This document shows, piece after piece, positions 25,463 through 34,129 of a DNA stretch of 64,000 nucleotides. The notes beneath the pieces were generated by a model that worked only from the letters and a program-made list of their open reading frames with translations, was not told the DNA's origin and searched no databases. This DNA is from [Clostridium] asparagiforme DSM 15981 (GTDB lineage: Bacteria; Bacillota; Clostridia; Lachnospirales; Lachnospiraceae). The stretch is taken from the NCBI GenBank assembly GCA_025149125.1, contig CP102272.1, positions 62,001 through 126,000 of the forward strand. Direction: 5' to 3'. The position numbers and the translations under genes are program-made. The first letter of the stretch is position 1; every line of letters begins with the position of its first letter.

Positions 25463-25500
25463 GAGTCGCTTTACCAGTTTGTAGAGCGGCTCTTATTTTA
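25458..25500 (+). terminator. Terminator overlapping the XRE stop codon
   Basis: AATAAGAGTCGCT pairs with AGCGGCTCTTATT (one G-U) and is followed by TTATTTTATG. It insulates the regulator from the mobilisation genes. Confidence 0.75.
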
Positions 25501-25680
25501 TGCTCTTTTGCGGGTATTTGGGGACTTCCGAAACGCTTTATAAGTAGGGATAAGATACGGTAGCAAGCACAGCAAGCGAGTACCCGCTTGCGAATTTTGA
25601 GATTTTCAGGTCCCTTGCCCGAAAATTCAAAATTGCTTGTTGGGATAGTCCCAAACCCTTATAAAGAACGGAGGCGGCGC
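25501..25680 (+). other. Candidate origin of transfer (oriT) upstream of mobC
   Basis: This is 180 bases without a gene, immediately before MobC and the relaxase, the usual place of oriT in MOBP systems. It holds several dyads: CAAGCG...CGCTTG near 25,574-25,590, GAATTTT...AAAATTC near 25,592-25,628 and TTGGGA-TAG-TCCCAA near 25,640-25,655. The nick site cannot be assigned from sequence alone. Confidence 0.45.
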
Positions 25681-26010
25681 ATGGCAAACCGAAAGCGGAA
25701 TATCCAAATGAAATTCTATGTTACGGAGGATGAAAAACGGCTCATAGACGAAAAAATGAGCCAGCTCCCCACACGCAGATATGGTGCCTACCTCCGCAAG
25801 ATGGCGATTGACGGGTATATCATCTATACGGACACCGCAGATATCAAGGCATTTACCAAAGAGCTTTCCGCCATTGGTCGGAATATCAACCAGATTGCCA
25901 AGCGGATCAACGCCGGAGCTCCTGCGTATCAGGCCGACATGGACGAGATACAGGAAAGGCTGGACGAGATATGGCAGTTACAAAGACACATCCTATCAAG
26001 TCAACGCTGA
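25681..26010 (+). CDS. mobC: Relaxosome accessory protein MobC
   Basis: The start at 25,681 (MANRKRNIQMKFYV) is preceded by GGAGGCGGC. The product has 110 residues: an N-terminal ribbon-helix-helix-like part (KFYVTEDEKRLIDEKMSQLP), then the MobC signature LRKMAIDGYI and ELSAIGRNINQIAKRINAG. MobC proteins open oriT and help the relaxase nick. The last 40 bases overlap the relaxase start in another frame, so both are made together. The longer open frame from 25,588 lacks a ribosome site and runs through the presumed oriT. Confidence 0.9.
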   Translation: MANRKRNIQMKFYVTEDEKRLIDEKMSQLPTRRYGAYLRKMAIDGYIIYTDTADIKAFTKELSAIGRNINQIAKRINAGAPAYQADMDEIQERLDEIWQLQRHILSSQR

Positions 26011-27314
26011 AAGCAGCCATTGACTATATCTGCAACCCGGAGAAAACAGACGGGAAGCTCCTGATATCCGCCTATGGCTGCGCCGCCGAAACTGCAGATA
26101 TCGAATTTTCCTGGACCCGCCGCCACGCCATCGACAAGGGAACGAACCTGGGCCGACACCTGATCCAAGCCTTTCAGCCTGGGGAGGTTACGCCGGAACA
26201 GGCCCATGAAATAGGCATGGAGCTTGCAAAAGAAATCCTGGGCGGAAAGTACGAGTTTGTACTTACCACCCATATAGACAAAGATCATGTTCATAACCAC
26301 TTGATTTTCAATGCGGTCAGCTTTGCGGATCACAAGCACTATCATTCCAACAAGCGAAGCTATCACGATATCCGCCGCACCTCAGACCGGCTTTGCAAGG
26401 AACACGGTCTGTCCGTCATCATCCCCGGACAGGACAAGGGTAAGAGCTATATTGAACATCAGGCCGCGCAGAATGGCACCAGCTATAAGGCGAAGCTGAA
26501 AGCGGCCATCGACCGGCTCCTGCCAGCCTGTTCCGATTTGGAAGAACTGCTTCGCCGCCTGCAGAGAGAAGGCTATGAGATCAAGCGGGGCAAATATATC
26601 TCCGCCAGAGCGCCGAATCAGGAACGGTTTACCCGTCTGAAAACCCTGGGTGTGGACTACACCGAAGAAGCCCTTGCCGCCCGGATCGCCGGACGATCCA
26701 GACCTTCCCGCCAACCGAAACGGCAGGACGGAAAGATCAGCCTGCTCATTGATATCCAGAATAACATTAAGGCACAGCAGAGCGCAGGCTTCACCCATTG
26801 GGCGAAGCTGAACAATCTGAAACAGGCCGCCAAGACCATGAATTTCCTGACGGAACACGGGATAAGCAGTTATGGAGAACTGGAAAGCAAATTGACCGCA
26901 GTATCCGCACGCAGGGATACCGCTCATGCAGAGATCAAGCGGATAGAAAGCAGAAGTGCCGAACTTGCCCTTGTGATGAAGCATGCCGGAACTTACCGTC
27001 AGCTAAAGCCGCTTTATGAAAGATACCGTAAATCGAATGATAAAGAAAAGTTTCTGCGGGGGCATGAGAGCGAGATCATCCTTTTTGAAGCGGCCGCCAG
27101 AGAATTAAAACGGCTGGGGACTGTGCCGCTGCCGACAACGGAAAGCATGAAAACGGAGCTTGCTAATCTCAACGCAGAAAAGGAACGGCTCCTTGCTGAA
27201 TATAAAGCCGCAAGAGCCGAAGCCCAGGAATACGATACCGTCAAGCAGAATGTGGATGCGCTGCTGACCGTTCCAAAGGAACAGGAACAACAGCGGCGGC
27301 ATGAACTGGAATAA
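25971..27314 (+). CDS. MOBP-type relaxase/mobilisation nuclease
   Basis: This is the 447-residue enzyme that nicks oriT, stays bound to the 5' end and leads the strand into the recipient. The N-terminal relaxase domain (about 1-220) has the metal-binding histidines His101, His106, His108 and His110 in HIDKDHVHNHLIFN, and SYHDIRRTSDRLCKEHGLSV after it. The nucleophile tyrosine is probably Tyr18 in AIDYICNPEKT. The C-terminal half is mostly coiled helix (from about residue 260). The start lies inside mobC. It is transcribed towards the element centre, opposite to the transfer operon. Confidence 0.93.
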   Translation: MAVTKTHPIKSTLKAAIDYICNPEKTDGKLLISAYGCAAETADIEFSWTRRHAIDKGTNLGRHLIQAFQPGEVTPEQAHEIGMELAKEILGGKYEFVLTTHIDKDHVHNHLIFNAVSFADHKHYHSNKRSYHDIRRTSDRLCKEHGLSVIIPGQDKGKSYIEHQAAQNGTSYKAKLKAAIDRLLPACSDLEELLRRLQREGYEIKRGKYISARAPNQERFTRLKTLGVDYTEEALAARIAGRSRPSRQPKRQDGKISLLIDIQNNIKAQQSAGFTHWAKLNNLKQAAKTMNFLTEHGISSYGELESKLTAVSARRDTAHAEIKRIESRSAELALVMKHAGTYRQLKPLYERYRKSNDKEKFLRGHESEIILFEAAARELKRLGTVPLPTTESMKTELANLNAEKERLLAEYKAARAEAQEYDTVKQNVDALLTVPKEQEQQRRHELE

Positions 27315-27385
27315 ATTTCTTTGAAAGACGCTGGGCGCAGCTCCCGGCATCCTGTATAATGGAACTGCGGAAGGAGGTTTTACAG

Positions 27386-27718
27386 ATGATAAGAAGCGAA
27401 GCAATCAAAGCATTTTTCTTCAAAAGCGTATTGCCCGTGACCGTGGCGCTGATCCTGTATTGTATCTTCAAATCCGCCTGCATGAAGAACGGAGAGCTTG
27501 ACTATGTATGGCTCTGGATACTCTGCGGGCTGCCGTTTGGTCTCCATCGGATGTGCCTCTGGATCGTGCCGGGTGGCGGCTCCCTGGGTGGAGGAATCGC
27601 CCTGTTTGCATTGAACTTTATTATCGGCGGCGTGATCGGTGGTTTCGTTCTGGCATGGCGGCTGATTGTGGCGGTGTGGTATGTGCCGCTGACGGTGTAC
27701 CGGCTAATCGTTGGATGA
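27386..27718 (+). CDS. Small multi-pass membrane protein of the element (DUF6050-like)
   Basis: AAGGAGG precedes the ATG at 27,386, giving 110 residues with three or four hydrophobic stretches: VLPVTVALILYCIF, DYVWLWILCGLPFG, IALFALNFIIGGVIGGFVLA and IVAVWYVPLTVYRL. A glycine-rich loop VPGGGSLGGG joins two of them. It resembles membrane proteins annotated as DUF6050 next to relaxases in Clostridial elements. No function is known. It may belong to the mating channel or act in entry exclusion; both are guesses. Confidence 0.65.
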   Translation: MIRSEAIKAFFFKSVLPVTVALILYCIFKSACMKNGELDYVWLWILCGLPFGLHRMCLWIVPGGGSLGGGIALFALNFIIGGVIGGFVLAWRLIVAVWYVPLTVYRLIVG

Positions 27719-28019
27719 TTTTCTTGCGTCATGGAAATATGGAAAACTGTCGCTCGTGCCGATGGAAAAGCCATTCACAACCTGATGGAAAAAGACAAGC
27801 CTTTTCCCACAGGTCTGCAAACAGCTTTCCCACAGCCTCGCAATCTTGACAGTTTACGCACATTCCCACAACGCCTACTACGGCGGCTATCCATCCTTTC
27901 CTATCCAATCCTAATGAGAAAATACTATGGAAATTCCTTTTCAACGGAGGTACAATTTGTACCCCTGTTCAAACAACAGAACCGTGTTAAAGTAATTTGA
28001 TGATAGCAAAAAGAAAAAG
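27719..28019. other. Gene-poor gap with repeated TTCCCACA words
   Basis: No supportable gene lies between the DUF6050-like gene and the terminator at 28,020. The stretch 27,803-27,872 contains three copies of TTCCCACA in one direction, resembling degenerate DnaA-box-like words. The open frames here on both strands lack ribosome sites and protein-like composition. Confidence 0.4.
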
Positions 28020-28067
28020 CGGGAGTACAGCCAATCGGATGAACCGAAAAGCTGTACTCCCGTTTTG
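28020..28067. terminator. Bidirectional terminator between converging relaxase and transfer operons
   Basis: CGGGAGTACAGC and GCTGTACTCCCG form a perfect 12-bp stem. It is followed by TTTTG on the + strand and preceded by AAAAAGAAAAAG, which is a T-run on the - strand. It fits termination from both sides. Confidence 0.85.
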
Positions 28068-28173
28068 CGTGACAGAAAGTGTTTGAAATCAAGCCTTTTT
28101 CTTCATGTGCCAGCAAGCAGACCGACACATGAAAAATCATAAAGGCTCCCTTTGAAAATACGAATACAGGGAA

Positions 28174-28371
28174 TTATTCTGCGTTTTTCGCCCCCTTATC
28201 CTCACAGATTTTAGACCGTTTGGAACTGTAATGCGGGCAAGCGACCAGACACGCCCGGAAACTCTGCTTGCAGCCGTGAACACATTTTTTACAGATATGG
28301 TTATACTGCCGCCTGCCGTTCTCGCCCAGGAAGAACGCCCATTCCAGCCGCCACTTCTTGCTTCGGCTCAT
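28174..28371 (-). CDS. Small Cys-rich protein at the end of the transfer operon
   Basis: This 65-residue basic protein has CKKCVHGCKQSFRACLVACPHY, whose spaced cysteines suggest a small zinc ribbon or Fe-S-like knot. The ATG overlaps the stop of the ArdA-type gene (ATGA), so it is translated with it and is very likely real. It is the last gene before the two-way terminator. I do not recognise a family. A DNA-binding or anti-defence helper would fit its place, but that is a guess. Confidence 0.6.
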   Translation of the reverse strand: MSRSKKWRLEWAFFLGENGRRQYNHICKKCVHGCKQSFRACLVACPHYSSKRSKICEDKGAKNAE

Positions 28372-30194
28372 AGGCAGTCATGCTCCGGCACATCACGACC
28401 GGACTTCTTTCCCTCCGGGGGTTTGTGCTCGGTACACTCCCGTTTTGCGTCCTCCAACCGCTCACGGATTGAAGACTTCTCCGGCGTTATCCGTTCTGCG
28501 TACTCCTGGGCCTTTTCCAATTCCTCGCCGCGTCTGCCGTTGTTGATAACGCCGTCGATCATGCCGTAGTCATCCTCCAGCGTCATTTCAGCAGTACGGA
28601 GAGGATTGTCCTTTTCCGGCTGCTCCGCTGCCACGGCAAATGCCCGTGTGCCATTTCCCATGATAAGATACTTTCCATCATCGGAAATATGGTGGACACC
28701 GTAACCGGCCGCCTCCATCTGTTCCCGGCTCATAGCCGTCACCTGAAAGCTGCCCCTCGGTGTCTGCACACGCTCGCCAGTTTCAAAACGGTCTGGCAGA
28801 TAAGCGAGGTCTTGCTTCTCTGCTGGGACAGGAAGAACAACGATATTGCCATTGATCTGCATAAATCGTTCCGGCGTTTTGAACTGTTCCGTGTATTTCT
28901 GAATCAGTTCCGGGGACAGGGACGCAAAATCTTCCTCACCAAGTCCAACCACCAAAAAAGTCCCTGCTACGATATCATAAATTTCTCCATTTTCATCCCG
29001 CAGCCCACGGTTCAGATCAAGCCCTATGAGCTTTCCTTCATCATTGCAAACCAGCGCCACCGGGTCAGAATAGGGATAAGTTGCGCCAATGTCTCCGCCG
29101 ACCTCCGCCTGCAGGGAATGAAGATCGGGGTCGATCTCCTTCACATAGGGTTCCTTCATAGGCTCCACTACAAGCACAGTCATCTTTTCCGAGGCAACCT
29201 TCTCCGCAGCGGACAGCATTTCATCCGCATGGGACTTCTCCGGGTCATCCAAAGCGGCCTTGACCTCCGCCGGATCAAAATCAAGAAATTCTTCATAGCC
29301 CGTGGCATCCTTGAACTTTTCAATCTCCGAAGGAAGATAGTCCTCCTGCGTCTGCCCCAGCGCCGCCAGCTTTTCATCCAGCGCAGAAATGCGTCCCGCC
29401 ATCAGGTTTTCGTAAAGTTCTTCCTTTGCGGCGTGCGCCTCCGGGTGCTCCGCCGCATACTGCGGATCGTTCTGACGGAAAAACTCGTCCATGTCAAAGG
29501 CAATATCCATAGCCCACTCGGATTTTTCTTCTTCGGGAAGATCGTCCTGGAAGGTCATCACCCGGTACTCGTCGGGGATACTGCCGCGCTCACCGTCGTA
29601 ATACTCATGGAAACTGTCACCCGTATCACGCACATAGCCCTGATCCGTGAAGGTGCCGTTTTCCTCCAACGCAACGTCCCGGCCGTAGGCCTCATAGTCG
29701 ATGTAATTCTGCAAATGCTCTGGCACCTGCATAACGTCCAGTTCTTCGATGTAATAGCGGCCCAGATCGTCATAGTCATGGATATCGGGGTAAACCTCAT
29801 AGCAATCCAGATTCTCGGTGAGGTTGATGATCTCCTGCAGGCTGCCGCAATGGTCGCCCATTTCCATACCGGCCTGAAACTGTGCGTATTCGCTTTCGCT
29901 CATTTCATCCAGCTTCGATGCCAGATAATTCAGCTCGTCCAGATTTTCATATTCACCCAGCTTACTGTAAAGACCGTCCACATAGCAGTCATAGTCCGTG
30001 ATGAACCATTCCTCATAGGGCTGGCCGAAGTCATCCTTCTGGCCGATCCCAATCCGCTTAAACACTTCCTTCAATTCCTCGGCGGTGGTGGGAAACTTCA
30101 CCCACTCGCCCACAAGTTCGCCCTCATTGTACTTCCCAAGATTGGTGATAAAGGCGGCAAAGGGATAATCCTTGTCGTGATCGTAATATGGCAT
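28368..30194 (-). CDS. ArdA-type antirestriction protein with DUF3846-like domain and SIRERL tail
   Basis: This 608-residue, strongly acidic protein has several parts. The first part (about 1-210) resembles ArdA, the DNA mimic that blocks type I restriction: FAAFITNLGKYNEGELVGEW at the start and EELDVMQVPEHLQNYIDYEAYGRD near 165-190. The middle (about 340-450) resembles DUF3846: TVLVVEPMKEPYVKEI, then DPVALVCNDEGKLIGLDLNR. A C-terminal module (about 480-608) ends with KSSIRERLEDAKRECTEHK. The gene has GGAGGTG before its ATG. ArdA would protect incoming single-to-double-strand DNA after transfer. The tail motif recurs in two other transfer-operon proteins. Confidence 0.8.
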   Translation of the reverse strand: MPYYDHDKDYPFAAFITNLGKYNEGELVGEWVKFPTTAEELKEVFKRIGIGQKDDFGQPYEEWFITDYDCYVDGLYSKLGEYENLDELNYLASKLDEMSESEYAQFQAGMEMGDHCGSLQEIINLTENLDCYEVYPDIHDYDDLGRYYIEELDVMQVPEHLQNYIDYEAYGRDVALEENGTFTDQGYVRDTGDSFHEYYDGERGSIPDEYRVMTFQDDLPEEEKSEWAMDIAFDMDEFFRQNDPQYAAEHPEAHAAKEELYENLMAGRISALDEKLAALGQTQEDYLPSEIEKFKDATGYEEFLDFDPAEVKAALDDPEKSHADEMLSAAEKVASEKMTVLVVEPMKEPYVKEIDPDLHSLQAEVGGDIGATYPYSDPVALVCNDEGKLIGLDLNRGLRDENGEIYDIVAGTFLVVGLGEEDFASLSPELIQKYTEQFKTPERFMQINGNIVVLPVPAEKQDLAYLPDRFETGERVQTPRGSFQVTAMSREQMEAAGYGVHHISDDGKYLIMGNGTRAFAVAAEQPEKDNPLRTAEMTLEDDYGMIDGVINNGRRGEELEKAQEYAERITPEKSSIRERLEDAKRECTEHKPPEGKKSGRDVPEHDCL

Positions 30195-30206
30195 ATCAGC
30201 ACCTCC

Positions 30207-30686
30207 TTACAGCTCCGGCGCAGATTTTTCCTTATGGGGCTGCGCCTTGTTTTTCTCCGCACATTCTTTCTTGCCCTGTTCCAGCCGTTCCCGGATGGAG
30301 GGCTTTTTCTCCGGCTCCGCAGGGTGTTCATGGTTCCACTCGTCGCCGGAGAGAGAAATGTATCCGTGTTCCGTAAAATGCCCCTGTTCCTCCTGCATGG
30401 CGTACTTGCCAAACGGAACAGGGTCGATTGCCTTCAGAAGTTCCGGTGGCAGTAGCATATCCATGTGCTGTGCCAGATACCGCCAGCCCAGATCATTCAG
30501 ATTGTGGATGTTTGGCTCAAATACGAAATAGTCGATGTTGGCCGCAAACTCCTTGAACTGCTCCGGCGCTGTCAGCTTGAAGGGCGAGGTCTGCACCGCC
30601 GCTAACAGTTCCCGATCCTCCGGGGAGAGGGCAGCCACCGCCGCCCTCACTTCGGGTAAATGTTCCAAAGTCTTATTTTCTGCCAT
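30207..30686 (-). CDS. Short ArdA-C-terminal-like protein with SIRERL tail
   Basis: The start at 30,686 ([13 protein letters not shown]) has GGAAGGTGT upstream and lies inside the end of topB. The 159-residue product contains NIHNLNDLGWRYLAQHMD, then LLPPELLKAIDPVPFGKYAM and HFTEHGYISL. These align with DIHDYDDLGRYYIEELD, QVPEHLQNYIDYEAYGRDVAL and TFTDQGYVRDT of the neighbouring ArdA-type protein, so it is a stand-alone copy of the ArdA C-terminal third. It ends in KPSIRERLEQGKKECAEK. Its acidity is lower than that of full ArdA. It may be a partner or a remnant that gained a role. Confidence 0.7.
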   Translation of the reverse strand: MAENKTLEHLPEVRAAVAALSPEDRELLAAVQTSPFKLTAPEQFKEFAANIDYFVFEPNIHNLNDLGWRYLAQHMDMLLPPELLKAIDPVPFGKYAMQEEQGHFTEHGYISLSGDEWNHEHPAEPEKKPSIRERLEQGKKECAEKNKAQPHKEKSAPEL

Positions 30687-32772
30687 TGACACCTTCCTTT
30701 CTTTTCGGAAATTCCAGTTTGAAGTTGATGTATTTGCCGCCCGTGTCATCCAGGATCACCGCAGCGTCATAAGCAGCCTGTTTCTTTTCAGACCACATTC
30801 CCTTGACATTGGTACGTCCCTTTTTCAGAAGGTCCGTTGCCATCTTCTTTGTCAGCTCCTTCTTGCGGCTCGTCCAGAAGCGGTCATTTTTCCAGAGGAC
30901 GAAACCACAGGACCGATCCGAACAGGCAAAGTTTTTCTTCCCCTCATAGACCGGCTGGCCGCAGCGGGGGCAGGTGCCGATCACTTCCTTCTCCGGGGCA
31001 AACAGCTTTTTGCCGTCCTCGGAAATACAGGAATAGGTGGACACGATCTCCTGGACCATCGTGCGGATACCGTCCATGAAGGTATCCGGGTCAGCGCCGC
31101 CCTTTGCGATCTCCGTCAATTTCTGTTCCCATTCCGCTGTCAGCATGGGAGAGGTCAGCGGCTCCGGCAGAATCGTGACAAGGTTGATACCGGCTTTTGT
31201 GGGGATCAGGCTCTTGCCCTTGCGTTCCACAAATCCGGCAGCCACCAGCTTTTCGATGATAGCCGCCCTGGTCGCAGGCGTGCCAAGCCCTTTCCGCTCC
31301 GCCTCGTCGGGGATACCATCCTTGCCTGCGTTCTCCATAGCGGACAGGAGGGTATCTTCGGTATAGGGCTTCGGCGGCTGGGTGAAATGCTCGGTAACAG
31401 CAATCTCCGCACCATCAAAAATCTGCCCTTCGGTGAAGTCTGGGAGTGTGCCGCCGTCCCCATCCGCTGGCTTTTCCTTCAGGGAGGTACGGAAAATGCG
31501 GTCGATCTCCCGCCAGCCTTCGGAGAGGATGCGCTTGCCCTTTGCGGTGAAAGAATAGCCGCCGCAGTCGAAAGTTACCGTGACTGCCTCATACACATAC
31601 GGCTCCGCTGATGCACACAGCAGCTTGCAGCAGACCAAGAGAAACAAATTGCGCTCGCCCAGGGGCAGAGCCTTGATATCCGCTTTTTCAATCTCCATCG
31701 TGGGAATAATGGCGTGATGGTCGGATACGTCCTTGTCGGAAATCATGGCCTCCACCAGCGGAAAGAAGTTGCCGCAGCCATCAAAGGGCGGCAGCTTTGC
31801 CGCCAGGTGGATCACGCAGGAAGCCGTTTCTGCCATGTCGGAGGTCAGATACCGGCTGTCCGTGCGGGGATAGGTCAGCAGCTTCTTTTCGTAGAGACTC
31901 TGGGCGTAGTCGAGGGTCTGCTTCGCCGTGTATCCGAACAGGCGGTTCGCCTCCCGCTGCAAGGTGGTAAGGTCATAGAGCTTCGGCGGCTGCTCTTTCT
32001 TCTGTTCACGGGTAACAGAGGTACAGGTGACGGCCGCGCCCCTGCAGTCTGCCGCCGCCTGTTCCGCTGCTGCCGGATCGGTGAACTTTTCCGAAACCGC
32101 TTCGGCTCCGTTCAGCGTCAGACGCAGCAGATGATATTTTTCCTTGTGAAACAGCGTGATCTTCGCGTCACGCTCCGCCAGCATTGCCAGTGTGGGGGTC
32201 TGAACACGGCCCACATTCAAGGTGCGGTGATAGAGAACGGAGAAAAGGCGAGTGGCGTTGATCCCCACCAGCCAATCCGCTTTCTGGCGGCAGAGTGCAG
32301 ATTGATACAGGGCTTCATAATCAGCGCCGGGGCGCAGATCAGAAAAGCCCTCCCGGATAGCGCTGTCCTCCATCGAGGAAATCCAGAGACGAAGGATCGG
32401 CTTGCGGCATCCGGTCATTTCATACACCAGTCGGAAAATCAGCTCCCCTTCACGCCCGGCGTCACAGGCATTGACGATGGTATCCACATCGGGGCGGTCC
32501 ATCAGGGCACGGAGATTTTCAAAAGCATCCTCCTTGCCTGGTGCCAGCACATAGCGAAATGGCTCCGGCAGAATGGGAAGATCATCATAGCGCCATTTCT
32601 TGAAACGCTCGTCATAGCCGCCCGCATCCATCGGGGATACCAGGTGTCCCACGCACCAGGATACGAGAAGGCCGCTGCCCTCATAAAAGCCGTCGGCCCT
32701 GGATGAAGCACCCAAGGCCGACGCGATAGATTTTGCCACACTCGGTTTTTCTGCGATAATCAGTTTACTCAT
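30673..32772 (-). CDS. topB: DNA topoisomerase III of the element
   Basis: This 699-residue type IA topoisomerase starts [17 protein letters not shown], the Toprim domain, with [14 protein letters not shown] as the metal-binding acid motif. The catalytic tyrosine is Tyr301 in [13 protein letters not shown] single zinc-ribbon-like segment near the C-terminus ([19 protein letters not shown]) is followed by a second DNA-binding part. TopB proteins are standard in Tn1549-type elements and resolve single-stranded intermediates during transfer. The start overlaps the previous stop by eight bases and the end overlaps the next start, so it is embedded in the operon. Confidence 0.95.
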   Translation of the reverse strand: MSKLIIAEKPSVAKSIASALGASSRADGFYEGSGLLVSWCVGHLVSPMDAGGYDERFKKWRYDDLPILPEPFRYVLAPGKEDAFENLRALMDRPDVDTIVNACDAGREGELIFRLVYEMTGCRKPILRLWISSMEDSAIREGFSDLRPGADYEALYQSALCRQKADWLVGINATRLFSVLYHRTLNVGRVQTPTLAMLAERDAKITLFHKEKYHLLRLTLNGAEAVSEKFTDPAAAEQAAADCRGAAVTCTSVTREQKKEQPPKLYDLTTLQREANRLFGYTAKQTLDYAQSLYEKKLLTYPRTDSRYLTSDMAETASCVIHLAAKLPPFDGCGNFFPLVEAMISDKDVSDHHAIIPTMEIEKADIKALPLGERNLFLLVCCKLLCASAEPYVYEAVTVTFDCGGYSFTAKGKRILSEGWREIDRIFRTSLKEKPADGDGGTLPDFTEGQIFDGAEIAVTEHFTQPPKPYTEDTLLSAMENAGKDGIPDEAERKGLGTPATRAAIIEKLVAAGFVERKGKSLIPTKAGINLVTILPEPLTSPMLTAEWEQKLTEIAKGGADPDTFMDGIRTMVQEIVSTYSCISEDGKKLFAPEKEVIGTCPRCGQPVYEGKKNFACSDRSCGFVLWKNDRFWTSRKKELTKKMATDLLKKGRTNVKGMWSEKKQAAYDAAVILDDTGGKYINFKLEFPKRKEGVNGRK

Positions 32773-33841
32773 TCTTTTCCTCCGTTTCCTCGTCCTCAGT
32801 CAAATATTCTTCTTCATCCTCCAGGTCGAAATCATCCAGATCAGCGGGAACTTTCTTTCCCTGCTTCGGTTTCAGCACCAGGAAATAGACCGCCGCACCA
32901 CCTCCGGCTGCAAGGATCAGCAGCACCGCCAGGATTGCCCCGGTATTGCTTTTCTTTTCAGGCTTCGGATTCTCCGGCTCGGTGGGCTCCGCAGCTTTCT
33001 GTTCCGTGCCAACACATTCACTGAGGTTTTTTACGCAGACCTGGCAAGCAGTGTTGACCGCTCCGGCCTGGCACTTTTCCGTACAGGTGCAGACAATAGG
33101 TGTTTCCGCCTTTTCTCCATCCTCCGTGAGTGCCATGAGGTCGGCTTCATCCACCTGATTCAGAAAATGCACGGTTTCCTCGCCCTCGTCGTCACGGTCG
33201 ATAATGAGATAGAACACATTGCCGTTCTTCGTTTCCACTGTAATAAACTGCTTGCCGCTGGCGGTCGGGCTGCCAATATCGTCAATCAGCGAAAGGTTCC
33301 CGTCCGGCGTCAAGGCGGCACCGCCATTCAAACCACCGCCCAGCATACCCAGCAGATTTTCCAGCGTTTCCGTGTCCAGAGAGAAAGAACCTTCCCCAGA
33401 GCCAGCCTCGCCATCACTTACCGTCATGTAGCCGGAATAGACATAGCCGACTTTCTCCGGCAGGATGACCTTCAGCCAGTCGCCGTCCGTGCCGATCACC
33501 TTCACGGTCGTTCCGTTGGGAAGCTGAGTGAAGGCGGTGTAGTCCATTCCTGCACCCGTGCGGACATTCAGATTGCCGCCGCCCGTGGTGACGGTGCCGG
33601 TCTGCCCGGAGTCATTTTCGCCGGAACTGAACTGGATACCATCCTCGGTGACGGATACCGTGACCTGGCTGCCGGCCAGAGCGGAAAGCAGATCAGAAAC
33701 ATCACCGACCGTTTCTTGTTCAGCCACGGACTCCGTGCTTTCCTCGCCGCCGCTGGCAAAGGCGGTGACAGAAAAAGCGGCAGTGCTGAGCACCACCGCC
33801 AAAAGAGCCGATACCATTTTTGTCATAAAGTTATGCTTCAT
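32765..33841 (-). CDS. DUF4366-like cell-envelope protein with SH3 domain (CD1107-like)
   Basis: The ATG at 33,841 ([18 protein letters not shown]) has GGAGGG eight bases upstream. The product of about 358 residues has a signal peptide (about 1-30, ending TAFA-SGG), a bacterial SH3 domain ([18 protein letters not shown], about 90-145), a DUF4366-like central domain, a Cys cluster [10 protein letters not shown], a late membrane helix ([20 protein letters not shown], about 307-327) and an acidic cytoplasmic tail. It is anchored outside the membrane with the SH3 domain near the wall, consistent with a scaffold for the mating channel. It resembles CD1107-type proteins of C. difficile elements. 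Confidence 0.82.
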   Translation of the reverse strand: MKHNFMTKMVSALLAVVLSTAAFSVTAFASGGEESTESVAEQETVGDVSDLLSALAGSQVTVSVTEDGIQFSSGENDSGQTGTVTTGGGNLNVRTGAGMDYTAFTQLPNGTTVKVIGTDGDWLKVILPEKVGYVYSGYMTVSDGEAGSGEGSFSLDTETLENLLGMLGGGLNGGAALTPDGNLSLIDDIGSPTASGKQFITVETKNGNVFYLIIDRDDEGEETVHFLNQVDEADLMALTEDGEKAETPIVCTCTEKCQAGAVNTACQVCVKNLSECVGTEQKAAEPTEPENPKPEKKSNTGAILAVLLILAAGGGAAVYFLVLKPKQGKKVPADLDDFDLEDEEEYLTEDEETEEKNE

Positions 33842-34103
33842 CCTCATATCCCTCCGTTTCCTCATTTTCGGTGTTGCCCTCCTGCAGCATACCTTCCGGC
33901 AGGGAGATCATACCGCTGGCATAGGCTTTCAGGAAAGCGGTCAACTCCTTGTTGTCCATCTTCACGGCTTTTACCATGCGGACGATTTCCAGATTTTCTT
34001 CCTCCGCAAGCTGGGCTTCCAGCGCACGAAGGCGTTTCTGCTGCTCCGCGATCTTTTCTTTGGTTTTCGCAATGTCATTGCGGATCTTCTGTGTCGTTGC
34101 CAT
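33831..34103 (-). CDS. DUF4315 coiled-coil protein
   Basis: This 90-residue protein consists of a long helix with heptads ([25 protein letters not shown]), a short helical segment ([20 protein letters not shown]) and an acidic end. It matches the DUF4315 family found between the NlpC/P60 and DUF4366 genes in Tn1549-like elements. The stop lies inside the next gene. It is probably a small structural or regulatory part of the secretion system. Confidence 0.82.
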   Translation of the reverse strand: MATTQKIRNDIAKTKEKIAEQQKRLRALEAQLAEEENLEIVRMVKAVKMDNKELTAFLKAYASGMISLPEGMLQEGNTENEETEGYEDEA

Positions 34104-34129
34104 AAATCAAATTACCTCCATATCGTTTT

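Noticed and set aside
27731-28000. Possible 89-residue gene after the DUF6050-like gene
   Set aside because: Weak start context, low-complexity composition and an overlap with repeated TTCCCACA words; a non-coding role is more likely.
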